Below are positions 47,734 through 55,347 of a stretch of 64,000 nt of DNA, one piece after another. The notes under the pieces are model-generated. The model did no database searches, was not told where the DNA came from, and saw only the letters and a list, made by a program, of their open reading frames with translations. Numbering within the stretch: the stretch's first letter is position 1; every line of letters begins with the position of its first letter. This DNA comes from Cellulomonas gilvus ATCC 13127. GTDB lineage: Bacteria > Actinomycetota > Actinomycetes > Actinomycetales > Cellulomonadaceae. Both the position numbers and the translations under genes were made by a program. The stretch covers positions 682,001-746,000 of the forward strand of contig NC_015671.1 of NCBI RefSeq assembly GCF_000218545.1, read 5' to 3'.

Positions 47734-48681
47734 GTGCCTGACGAGCCCACCGTGCCGCCGACCCCCGTCCCCGCGACCTCGCACCCGCACGCGCATGCGC
47801 CGGGTGGCGAGCCGCTGCGCCTGATGGCGGTGCACGCGCACCCCGACGACGAGTCGAGCAAGGGTGCCGCCACGACCGCGCGCTACGCCGCCGAGGGCGT
47901 CGAGGTGCTCGTCGTGACGTGCACCGGGGGTGAGCGCGGTGACGTGCTGAACCCCCATTACGGCACGGTCGAGGGCGGGCTCGAGGGCATGCGGGCGGTG
48001 CGCCGCGTGGAGATGGCGGCCGCGGCCGCCGCGCTCGGCGTGCGGCAGCACTGGCTCGGCTTCGTGGACTCCGGGCTGCCCGAGGGGGACCCGTTGCCGC
48101 CGCTGCCCGAGGGCTGCTTCGCGCTGGTCCCGCTCGAGGAGGCGTCCGCGCCGCTCGTCGAGATCGTGCGCGAGTTCCGCCCGCACGTCATGACGACGTA
48201 CGACCCGACGGGCGGCTACCCGCACCCCGACCACGTGATGTGCCACCGCGTCGCGGTCGAGGCGTTCGCCGCGGCCGGCGACCCGGAGCGGTACCGCGGG
48301 CACGGCGAGCCGTGGACGCCGCTCAAGCTCTACTACAACCACGGCTTCTCGCTCGCGCGGCTGCGCGCGGTGCACGAGGCCATCCTCGAGGCCGGCGGCG
48401 AGTCGCCGTTCGGGGACTGGATCGAGTCCCGGCAGGCCCGGGAGATCCCCGAGCGCGAGGTCACGACGCACATCGCGTGCTCCGACTGGTTCGACCGGCG
48501 GGACGCCGCGCTGCGCGCGCACGCGACGCAGATCGACCCCGAGGGCTTCTTCTTCGCGGTGCCGCGCGCGGTCGAGGTCGAGCGGTGGCCTACCGAGGAG
48601 TACGAGCTCGCACAGTCCCGCGTCCCCACGCAGCTGCCCGAGACCGATCTGTTCGCCGGGGTGCGGGAGGCGCTGCGATGA
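47734..48681 (+). CDS. mca: Mycothiol S-conjugate amidase
   Basis: Zinc amidase that cleaves mycothiol-toxin conjugates to mercapturic acids for export, part of actinobacterial thiol detoxification. 315 residues from GTG 47734. LmbE/MshB-type zinc motif HAHPDDE at 34-40; TCTGGERGDVLNP at about 68-80; YDPTGGYPHPDHVMCHR with the third zinc histidine at about 150-166. The long insert with KLYYNHGF and length over 300 favour Mca over MshB. Next to DUF4307 and greA as in mycobacteria. Overlaps the small membrane gene by ATGA. Confidence 0.92.
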   Translation: MPDEPTVPPTPVPATSHPHAHAPGGEPLRLMAVHAHPDDESSKGAATTARYAAEGVEVLVVTCTGGERGDVLNPHYGTVEGGLEGMRAVRRVEMAAAAAALGVRQHWLGFVDSGLPEGDPLPPLPEGCFALVPLEEASAPLVEIVREFRPHVMTTYDPTGGYPHPDHVMCHRVAVEAFAAAGDPERYRGHGEPWTPLKLYYNHGFSLARLRAVHEAILEAGGESPFGDWIESRQAREIPEREVTTHIACSDWFDRRDAALRAHATQIDPEGFFFAVPRAVEVERWPTEEYELAQSRVPTQLPETDLFAGVREALR

Positions 48682-48947
48682 CCGTCCTGACCATGCTGGC
48701 CGCCGTGCCCTCGCCCAGCCCGACGACGACGGTCTCGGCCGCCGGGGCCGGTTCGCCGGGGTTCCTGGGGTTCGTGTTCACGTTCGCGCTCGCGGCCGCG
48801 ATGGTGGTGCTGTTCCTGTCGCTGACGCGTCACCTGCGCATCGTCGACCGCCGCTCACGCGAGCGTGAGGCGGGCGCGGCCGACGGGTCGGCCACCGGGA
48901 CGTCCGACGACGGCACCGCGGGCCCGGAGGGCGGGCCGGCGCGGTGA
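48678..48947 (+). CDS. Small single-pass membrane protein
   Basis: 89 residues: MTVLTMLAAVPSPSPTTTVSAAG, one helix (FLGFVFTFALAAAMVVLFLSL), then RHLRIVDRRSREREAG and a disordered tail. It matches the position of the short membrane protein after mca in mycobacteria (Rv1083). ATGA overlap with mca and GTGA overlap with the next gene show one coupled operon. No known function. Confidence 0.75.
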   Translation: MTVLTMLAAVPSPSPTTTVSAAGAGSPGFLGFVFTFALAAAMVVLFLSLTRHLRIVDRRSREREAGAADGSATGTSDDGTAGPEGGPAR

Positions 48948-49777
48948 GCAGCCTCGCGCGCCCGCCGGTGCGCCCGTCGGTGCGCGTCACGCTCGCGCAG
49001 ATCGCGGCGAGCGCGGACCACGCGGCGAACCTCGTCGTCGCACGGGACGCGTTCGTCGCGGCGCAGCGGGTCCGCTCCGACCTCCTGGTGCTGCCCGAGT
49101 ACGCCTCGGCGTTCGACCCGCGCGGCGTCGGCCCCGAGCACGCGCAGCCGCTCACGGGCTCGTACGTCACGGGGCTGCGGGAGGCTGCCGCGGCGACGGG
49201 CGTCGCGGTCCTGGCAGGCACCACCGTGCCCGGCGACGGCGACGACTGGCGCGCGACCAACGCGATCATCGCGATCGACCGCACCGGCGAGCTGGCCGGC
49301 GTGTACCGCAAGGTGCACCTGTACGACGCGTTCGAGTCGACCGAGTCGGACCGGTTCCGCCCCGGACCCGCGGATGCGCCGCCGCTGGTGCTGGATCTCG
49401 AGGGCACGCGGTTCGGGGTCATGACCTGCTACGACCTGCGGTTCCCGGAGTCGGCGCGCCGGCTGGTCGACGCGGGTGCCGAGGTGCTGGTGGTCCCCGC
49501 GGCGTGGGTGGACGGCGACCTCAAGGCGATGCACTGGCGCGCCCTGGCGGTCGCGCGCGCGATCGAGAACACCGCGGCCGTCGTGGCCGTCGGCATGGCG
49601 GGCAAGGGTCTGGTGGGCCGCTCGCTCGTGGTCGGGCCCGACGGTGCGGTCGGGCTCGCGATGGACGAGCAGCCCGCGATCCGCACGGTGGACCTGGACC
49701 CCGAGCGCCTGCGCTCGGTCCGCGTGCACAACCCGTCGCTCGCCAACCGCCGCTACCGCGTGGTGCCGCGCGACTGA
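48944..49777 (+). CDS. Carbon-nitrogen hydrolase (nitrilase superfamily)
   Basis: 277-residue amidase-type enzyme with the Glu-Lys-Cys triad: Glu52 in LVLPEYAS, Lys123 in YRKVHLYDAF, Cys162 in VMTCYDLRFPE. These flanks are those of the Nit2/omega-amidase and deaminated-glutathione amidase group. With mca in the same operon, repair of a deaminated thiol or dicarboxylate amide is a reasonable guess, but the substrate is not determined by sequence. Start GTG 48944. Confidence 0.9.
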   Translation: MSSLARPPVRPSVRVTLAQIAASADHAANLVVARDAFVAAQRVRSDLLVLPEYASAFDPRGVGPEHAQPLTGSYVTGLREAAAATGVAVLAGTTVPGDGDDWRATNAIIAIDRTGELAGVYRKVHLYDAFESTESDRFRPGPADAPPLVLDLEGTRFGVMTCYDLRFPESARRLVDAGAEVLVVPAAWVDGDLKAMHWRALAVARAIENTAAVVAVGMAGKGLVGRSLVVGPDGAVGLAMDEQPAIRTVDLDPERLRSVRVHNPSLANRRYRVVPRD

Positions 49778-49779
49778 CC

Positions 49780-50451
49780 TCAGCCCAGGCGGTAGCTGGC
49801 GATCGACACCGCGATGTAGTGGCACGTGAACGCGAGCACGGTGAGCACGTGGAAGATCTCGTGGAAGCCGAACCAGCGCGGGCTCGGGTTGGGGCGCTTG
49901 GTGCCGTAGACCACGGCGCCCACGGTGTAGGCCAGGCCGCCCGCGGCGATGAGCCACACCACGGCCGCGCCGCCCGTGCGGCCGAACTGCGGCAGGAACG
50001 CGACGGCCACCCACCCGAGCGCGAGGTACACGGGCACGTAGACCCAGCGGGGCGCGTTGAGCCAGAAGACGCGTGCGAGCAGACCCACCAGGGCGCCGGA
50101 CCACACGACGATCAGCAGGTTGCGCGCGGTGGTCGGCTCGAGCATGAGCACCGCGAACGGCGTGTAGGTGCCCGCGATGATGAGGAAGATGTTGGTGTGG
50201 TCCAGCCGGCGCAGCACGCCCGCGACGCGCGGCGACCACGTGCCGCGGTGGTAGACGGCGCTGGTGCCGAACAGCAGGATCGCGGACAGCCCGAACACGG
50301 CGGTCGACCACTTCGCGGCGGGCGTGGGGGAGAGCGCCACGAGCACGATCGCGGCGGCGATCACGAACGGGGTGGACCCGGCGTGCACCCAGCCGCGCAG
50401 GTGCGGCTTGACGGTCGCGGCGGCGTGCTCCACGGCGCGCGAGACGCTCAT
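49780..50451 (-). CDS. Hemolysin III / TrhA-type (PAQR) membrane protein
   Basis: Seven-helix membrane protein of the hemolysin III family, about 223 residues from ATG 50451. GWVHAGSTPFVIAAAIVLVAL start, SAVYHRGTW with the metal-ligand His, LDHTNIFLIIAGTYTPF, and the C-terminal FGFHEIFHVLTVLAFTCHY with two more His ligands. I chose ATG 50451 because GGGAGG lies 8 bases upstream; ATG 50529 would add 26 disordered residues and lacks a clear ribosome site. In Bacillus the homologue affects membrane homeostasis. A long palindrome lies upstream. Confidence 0.9.
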   Translation of the reverse strand: MSVSRAVEHAAATVKPHLRGWVHAGSTPFVIAAAIVLVALSPTPAAKWSTAVFGLSAILLFGTSAVYHRGTWSPRVAGVLRRLDHTNIFLIIAGTYTPFAVLMLEPTTARNLLIVVWSGALVGLLARVFWLNAPRWVYVPVYLALGWVAVAFLPQFGRTGGAAVVWLIAAGGLAYTVGAVVYGTKRPNPSPRWFGFHEIFHVLTVLAFTCHYIAVSIASYRLG

Positions 50452-50544
50452 CCCGATGTCCTCCCGTCGCGACGGCCGGTCCTGCTCGGACGGTAGCGCG
50501 CCTGGCTGGGTGGCGGGGTTCGGGGTCATGGGGCCTCGTGTCGT

Positions 50545-50580
50545 GGTGGCGTAACTTACGTACCCGTAGGTTACGCCACC
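50545..50580. promoter_or_regulatory. Long palindrome upstream of hemolysin III
   Basis: Perfect 11-bp arms GGTGGCGTAAC (50545-50555) and GTTACGCCACC (50570-50580) enclose a second dyad, ACTTACG-TACC-CGTAGGT (one mismatch). A further CGTAGGT half follows at 50580-50586. This nested TACG/CGTA arrangement is typical of TetR-family operators. It lies between hemolysin III and the prenyl synthase. Confidence 0.55.
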
Positions 50581-50713
50581 GTAGGTAGGACTGTCGACGC
50601 ACGCGCACGATCTCCACGTCCCGACCGCGCGACGCGGCGTGAGTCGGGCGGTCCGACGAGTACGGTGGTCCGGGCCGACCGCCGGTCGACCAGAACTGGT
50701 TCCAGGAGAGTGC

Positions 50714-51475
50714 GTGCGTCTGCCCCACCCGCTCTACGGGCTCTACGAGCGGCGCCTCGCCGCGACGCTGCCCCGCGACCGCGTCCCGCGCCACGTCGGC
50801 GTGATCCTCGACGGCAACCGCCGCTGGGCACGCTCGATCGGCCGGTCCGCCGCCTCCGGGCACCAGGCGGGTGCGGACCGCATCGCCGACCTGCTCGAGT
50901 GGAGCGAGGAGGTCGGGGTCGAGGTCGTCACGTTGTGGATGCTGTCCACCGACAACCTGCAGCGCCCGGCCGACGAGCTGGCCGACCTGCTCGCGATCAT
51001 CGAGGACGCGGTGCGCGTGCTGGGGGCCACGCGGCGCTGGCGCGTCCAGGCGATGGGCTCGCTCGAGCTGCTGCCCGAGCACACCGCGGCCGCGCTACGC
51101 GAGGTCGAGGCGGCGACGCGCGACGTCGACGGGCTGCACGTCAACGTGGCGGTCGGGTACGGGGGCCGGCGCGAGATCGCCGACGCGGTGCGGGCCTACC
51201 TGCGCCACGCGTCCGAGCAGGGCGTGAGCATCGACGAGATGGCCGAGTCGTTCGACGTCGAGCACATCGCGGCGCACCTGTACACCAAGGGCCAGCCGGA
51301 CCCGGACCTGGTCATCCGCACGTCGGGTGAGCAGCGGCTCGGCGGCTTCCTGCTCTGGCAGTCGGCGCACTCGGAGTTCTACTTCTGCGAGGCCTACTGG
51401 CCGGACTTCCGCAAGGTCGACTTCCTGCGCGCGGTGCGCGCGTACGTGGCGCGCGAGCGTCGCCTCGGTCGCTGA
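50714..51475 (+). CDS. uppS: Cis-prenyl diphosphate synthase (UppS/Rv1086-like)
   Basis: Z-type isoprenyl diphosphate synthase, 253 residues from GTG 50714 (AGGAGA upstream). Substrate motif HVGVILDGNRRWAR with the catalytic Asp at about 33; VTLWMLSTDNLQRP; the C-terminal PDPDLVIRTSGEQRLGGFLLWQSAHSEFYF is diagnostic. Position by hemolysin III and PhoH matches M. tuberculosis Rv1086, which makes short Z,E-farnesyl diphosphate rather than C55, so chain length here is open. Confidence 0.93.
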   Translation: MRLPHPLYGLYERRLAATLPRDRVPRHVGVILDGNRRWARSIGRSAASGHQAGADRIADLLEWSEEVGVEVVTLWMLSTDNLQRPADELADLLAIIEDAVRVLGATRRWRVQAMGSLELLPEHTAAALREVEAATRDVDGLHVNVAVGYGGRREIADAVRAYLRHASEQGVSIDEMAESFDVEHIAAHLYTKGQPDPDLVIRTSGEQRLGGFLLWQSAHSEFYFCEAYWPDFRKVDFLRAVRAYVARERRLGR

Positions 51476-51605
51476 CGCGTCGCGGCGCCGAACGCCGCGT
51501 GAACATCGTGTTGCCGCGCGCGCGTGTCGGCCGCGGCGCGTCCCGCGCCGGGATTAGCGTCCGCAGCAGAGGACGGCACCCCGTCGTCCCCGGGAGGTCC
51601 CGCCC

Positions 51606-51743
51606 ATGGAGCATCCGCTCCGGGAGGAGGGCCGGCCCCGGTCCTGCTCCGCAGGGCGTGGCCGCCCCCGTCCCGCCGCCGAACGCCGGCACCACGTCCC
51701 GCCACGGGACGCCGGCCGCAGGCGCCTTCTGCGGCGCACGTAG
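51606..51743 (+). CDS. Possible 45-residue leader peptide upstream of phoH
   Basis: Short frame MEHPLREEG...RRRLLRRT, very arginine-rich, with an excellent ribosome site (GGGAGG at 51592-51597, 8 bases before ATG). It lies in a leader of about 195 bases that begins after TAGCGT at 51555-51560 and ends at the phoH GTG. Could be a regulatory upstream peptide or a chance frame in GC-rich DNA; mycobacterial PhoH2 genes have a small upstream antitoxin gene, but that one overlaps and is unrelated in sequence as far as I can see. Confidence 0.3.
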   Translation: MEHPLREEGRPRSCSAGRGRPRPAAERRHHVPPRDAGRRRLLRRT

Positions 51744-51761
51744 CGCCGGAGGGAGCAGGCC

Positions 51762-53171
51762 GTGGTCAGCAGCGCAGCTCAGCAGGACACCCCCGTCGGT
51801 CCGGACGCCGTCCCCGCGGCACCGGGCGGCGAGCCCCGTCGGACGCACGTGCTGGACACCTCGGTCCTGCTGTCGGACCCCCGTGCGATCTTCCGCTTCG
51901 CCGAGCACGACGTGGTCCTGCCCGTCGTGGTCGTCACCGAGCTCGAGGCCAAGCGGCACCACGCCGAGCTCGGGTACTTCGCGCGCAGCGCGCTGCGCCT
52001 CCTCGACGACCTGCGCATCCAGCACGGCCGCCTGGACCAGCCCCTGCCGCTCGGGGAGCAGGGCGGCACGCTGCGCGTCGAGCTCAATCACACCGACCCC
52101 CAGGTGCTGCCCGCCGGGTTCCGTCTGGGCGACAACGACACGCGCATCCTCGCGGTCGCGGCCAACCTCGCGGCCGAGGGGTGCGACGTCACGGTGGTGT
52201 CCAAGGACCTGCCGATGCGGGTCAAGGCCTCCGCCGTGGGCCTGCGGGCCGAGGAGTACCGCCACGAGCTCGCGGTCGAGTCCGGCTGGACCGGCATGGA
52301 CGCGCTCGACCTGACCGAGCAGCAGATGGCGCAGATGTGGGAGCACGAGTCGTTGCCGCTCGCCGACCTCGCGGCCGTCCCGGCCGCGCACGCGGCACCC
52401 GGCACCACCAGCAACCCCGCCGACCTGCCGTGCCACACGGGCCTCGTGCTGCACAGCCCGCGCGGCTCGGCGCTCGGGCGCGTGACGCCCGACAAGCACA
52501 TCCGCCTGGTGCGCGGTGACCAGGACGTGTTCGGCGTGCACGGCCGCAGCGCCGAGCAGCGCATCGCGATCGACCTCCTGCTCGACGAGGAGATCGGCAT
52601 CCTCTCGCTGGGCGGGCGCGCGGGCACCGGCAAGTCCGCGCTCGCGCTGTGCGCGGGCCTCGAGGCCGTGCTCGAGCGCCGGCAGCACCGCAAGGTCATG
52701 GTGTTCCGGCCGCTGTACGCGGTCGGCGGACAGGAGCTCGGCTACCTGCCCGGGTCCGAGGCCGAGAAGATGAACCCGTGGGCGCAGGCGGTGTTCGACA
52801 CGCTCGGCGCGCTGGTGAGCCGCGAGGTGGTCGAGGAGGTGCTCGACCGCGACATCCTCGAGGTCCTGCCGCTCACGCACATCCGCGGCCGCTCGCTGCA
52901 CGACGCGTTCGTGATCGTCGACGAGGCGCAGTCGCTCGAGCGCAACGTGCTGCTCACGGTGCTGTCCCGGATCGGGCAGTCGTCGCGCGTGGTGCTCACG
53001 CACGACGTGGCCCAGCGTGACAACCTGCGCGTCGGCCGGCACGACGGCGTCGCGGCGGTGATCGAGGCGCTCAAGGGGCACCCGTTGTTCGCGCACGTGA
53101 CGCTCACGCGCTCCGAGCGCTCACCGGTCGCGGCGCTGGTCACCGAGCTGCTGGAGGGCATCGAGGTCTGA
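51762..53171 (+). CDS. phoH: PIN-PhoH (PhoH2-type) ATPase/ribonuclease
   Basis: 469-residue fusion of an N-terminal PIN nuclease domain (about 25-165: [51 protein letters not shown], the acidic residues being the metal site) and a C-terminal PhoH helicase-like ATPase (about 265-469: Walker [10 protein letters not shown] at about 284-292, Walker [12 protein letters not shown], sensor [10 protein letters not shown]). Homologues in mycobacteria are RNA helicase-ribonucleases. GGAGGGAG precedes GTG 51762. Confidence 0.93.
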   Translation: MVSSAAQQDTPVGPDAVPAAPGGEPRRTHVLDTSVLLSDPRAIFRFAEHDVVLPVVVVTELEAKRHHAELGYFARSALRLLDDLRIQHGRLDQPLPLGEQGGTLRVELNHTDPQVLPAGFRLGDNDTRILAVAANLAAEGCDVTVVSKDLPMRVKASAVGLRAEEYRHELAVESGWTGMDALDLTEQQMAQMWEHESLPLADLAAVPAAHAAPGTTSNPADLPCHTGLVLHSPRGSALGRVTPDKHIRLVRGDQDVFGVHGRSAEQRIAIDLLLDEEIGILSLGGRAGTGKSALALCAGLEAVLERRQHRKVMVFRPLYAVGGQELGYLPGSEAEKMNPWAQAVFDTLGALVSREVVEEVLDRDILEVLPLTHIRGRSLHDAFVIVDEAQSLERNVLLTVLSRIGQSSRVVLTHDVAQRDNLRVGRHDGVAAVIEALKGHPLFAHVTLTRSERSPVAALVTELLEGIEV

Positions 53172-53289
53172 CGTCACCCGGACGGGCGATTCACCCGGTA
53201 ACCGGACCTACCGGGTCACCGGCGACCGCTACGGTCGAGCCGGCCGCCGGCAGATCGCCGGACCGACCGCACTCTCGAGGAGATCTCTC

Positions 53290-53538
53290 ATGTCGCAGTA
53301 CCCCGCTGCCCCGGGCACCAGCCCGAAGAACCTGCTCGTCGCGACGCTGCTGGCCTTCTTCCTGGGCACGCTCGGCATCCACCGGTTCTACGTGGGCAAG
53401 GTCGGCACCGGCATCGCCATGATCTTCACGCTCGGCGGGCTGGGCATCTGGACGCTGATCGACTTCATCATGCTGCTCGTCCAGTCGTTCAAGGACTCGG
53501 ACGGGCTGACGCTGCGCTGGGACTCGGTCAACGCCTGA
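53290..53538 (+). CDS. TM2-domain membrane protein
   Basis: 82-residue protein with two helices and the TM2 signature: KNLLVATLLAFFLGTLGIHRFYVGKVGTGIAMIFTLGGLGIWTLIDFIMLLVQSF. Function unknown; such proteins are widespread. AGGAGA precedes the ATG, and a strong terminator follows. Confidence 0.92.
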   Translation: MSQYPAAPGTSPKNLLVATLLAFFLGTLGIHRFYVGKVGTGIAMIFTLGGLGIWTLIDFIMLLVQSFKDSDGLTLRWDSVNA

Positions 53539-53547
53539 CCAGGACGC

Positions 53548-53585
53548 GACGAAGGCCGGGACGCACGCGCGTCCCGGCCTTCGTC
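53548..53585. terminator. Strong bidirectional terminator
   Basis: Perfect 17-bp inverted repeat (GACGAAGGCCGGGACGC with its complement, 4-base loop) between the TM2 gene and the convergent ABC operon. Confidence 0.9.
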
Positions 53586-53616
53586 GTCCCGGGCCGTGCA
53601 CGGTCGACGCGCGCGC

Positions 53617-54321
53617 TCAGTCCTCGACGAGGACGCCGTCCTGCAGGCGGACCACGCGGTCGGCGAGCGCCATCATCACCGGGTCGTGCGTCGCGACCAG
53701 CGCGGTGGTGCGCTCCGCCTCGACCACCGCACGCAGCAGGCCCATGATCGCCACGCCGGTCTGCGAGTCGAGCTGGCCGGTGGGCTCGTCCGCGACGAGC
53801 AGGCGCGGCGAGTTGGCGAGCGCGCGCGCGATCGCGACGCGCTGCTGCTGACCGCCCGACAGCTCGCCCGGCCGCTGGTTGGCGTGCCCGCCCAGGCCGA
53901 CGAGCTCGAGCAGGAGCGCCACCCGCTCCTCACGCGCGCGCGGTGCGATCCGGCGCAGCCGCAGCGGCACGCCCACGTTCTCGGCCGCGGACAGCACGGG
54001 CACCAGGCCGAACGTCTGGAACACGAAGGACACGACGTCCCGCCGCAGCTCGACCAGGCCGCGCTCGCCCAGCCGCGACACCTCGCGGCCGTCGACGACC
54101 ACGCGGCCCTCGTCGGGCCGGTCGAGACCGCCGACCATGTTGAGCAGCGTCGTCTTGCCCGAGCCGGACCGTCCGACGAGCACGACGAGCTCACCGGGCG
54201 CGATGCTGAACGAGACGTCGCGCACCGCGTGCACCGCGGCGTCGCCCGTGCCGTAGGTCCGTCGCACGTGGTCGACGACGACCATCGGCTCGTCGGCCGG
54301 CCGGACGCTGGCTGCGGTCAT
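53617..54321 (-). CDS. MacB-type ABC ATP-binding protein
   Basis: 234-residue ATPase of the LolD/MacB class that pairs with FtsX-type permeases. Walker A VGRSGSGKTTLLNM at about 48-61, FGLVPVLSAAENV Q-loop region, signature LSGGQQQRVAIARAL, Walker B LLVADEPTGQLDSQTG, H-loop ATHDP. ATG 54321 overlaps the upstream ATPase stop by four bases. Last gene of a four-gene operon. Confidence 0.92.
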   Translation of the reverse strand: MTAASVRPADEPMVVVDHVRRTYGTGDAAVHAVRDVSFSIAPGELVVLVGRSGSGKTTLLNMVGGLDRPDEGRVVVDGREVSRLGERGLVELRRDVVSFVFQTFGLVPVLSAAENVGVPLRLRRIAPRAREERVALLLELVGLGGHANQRPGELSGGQQQRVAIARALANSPRLLVADEPTGQLDSQTGVAIMGLLRAVVEAERTTALVATHDPVMMALADRVVRLQDGVLVED

Positions 54322-55292
54322 CGGGACCCCTCCTCGTCGGTGCGTGCCTGCTCGGGTGCGGGCGTGACACGCGGGCGGTCGGGCCACACCGAGACGTGCG
54401 ACGCCTCGAGCGCGAGCCGCACGCGGCCCACCAGGTCGAGCGCCTCGCGGTACTCCTGCGGCAGCTGCACGCGGCCCGCGCGGTCCATGACCGCGAGCTC
54501 CTCGGCGACCACGTGCTCGGTGCCGTCGTCCGCGGTGTGGGTGCGCCGGACCACCTCGGAGGAGGTCCGGCCGTCGCGGATCGCCACCGTGCGCTGCACG
54601 TGCTCGCTCACGCTCGGGTCGTGCGTGACCACGACGACCGTGGTGCCGAGCTCGCGGTTGACCATCCGCAGGCCCTCGAGCACCTCGTCGGACGTCGCGG
54701 TGTCGAGCTCACCCGTGGGCTCGTCGGCGAACAGGACGCGCGGCGAGGTGGCGAGCGCGACCGCGATCGCGGCCCGCTGCTGCTCACCGCCCGACATCTG
54801 GCCGGGCCGGCGGTCGGCGCAGTAGCCGATCCCCAGCAGGTCGAGCAGCTCGGCGGCGCGCAGCCCGCGCTCGCGGCGGCCGACTCCGGCGAGCGCCTGC
54901 GGGAGCGCGACGTTCTCGGCGGCGGACAGGTAGGGGACCAGGTTGCGCGCGGTCTGCTGCCACACGAAGCCGACCATCTGCCGGCGGTACGCGACGCGCT
55001 GCGCGCCCGTCATGGCCATGAGGTCCCACGGCCCGACGCGCACGCGGCCCGCGGTGGGCACGTCCAGGCCGGACAGCACGGACAGCAGCGTGGACTTGCC
55101 CGATCCGGACGCGCCGACGATCGCGACGAGCTCGCCCTCGTCGACCAGCAGGTCGAGACCCTGCAGCGCCTGCACCTCGATGCCCTCGGACTGGTAGATG
55201 CGCACGAGCGAGTCGCACACGATCAGCGCGTCCTGGCCGAACGCCGGCGCGCCCGCACGCTCCGTGAGGCGGTCGTACGTCGTGGTCGTCAT
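54318..55292 (-). CDS. MacB-type ABC ATP-binding protein with AbrB-like tail
   Basis: 324-residue ATPase; core as in LolD/MacB (Walker A VGASGSGKSTLLSVL, signature MSGGEQQRAAIAVAL, Walker B VLFADEPTGELDTATS, THDPSVSEHV). The core ends near 250 and an extra tail of about 70 residues follows, including MDRAGRVQLPQEYREALDLVGRVRLALEASHVSVWP, which resembles an AbrB/SpoVT swapped-hairpin half (RAGRVQLP then V-L-hairpin). Such a tail might dimerise the ATPase or bind the partner. Second ATPase of the operon; the two may form a heterodimer. Confidence 0.9.
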   Translation of the reverse strand: MTTTTYDRLTERAGAPAFGQDALIVCDSLVRIYQSEGIEVQALQGLDLLVDEGELVAIVGASGSGKSTLLSVLSGLDVPTAGRVRVGPWDLMAMTGAQRVAYRRQMVGFVWQQTARNLVPYLSAAENVALPQALAGVGRRERGLRAAELLDLLGIGYCADRRPGQMSGGEQQRAAIAVALATSPRVLFADEPTGELDTATSDEVLEGLRMVNRELGTTVVVVTHDPSVSEHVQRTVAIRDGRTSSEVVRRTHTADDGTEHVVAEELAVMDRAGRVQLPQEYREALDLVGRVRLALEASHVSVWPDRPRVTPAPEQARTDEEGSR

Positions 55293-55347
55293 GCGGGCTC
55301 CCTCGTCGTGGCGGACAGCTGGGCGGGCGGTGGGGCCGCGGGTCTGC

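Noticed and set aside
51476..51761. A riboswitch upstream of phoH
   Set aside because: The leader is long and GC-rich, but I could not match any known aptamer core; the short reading frame is the only specific signal.
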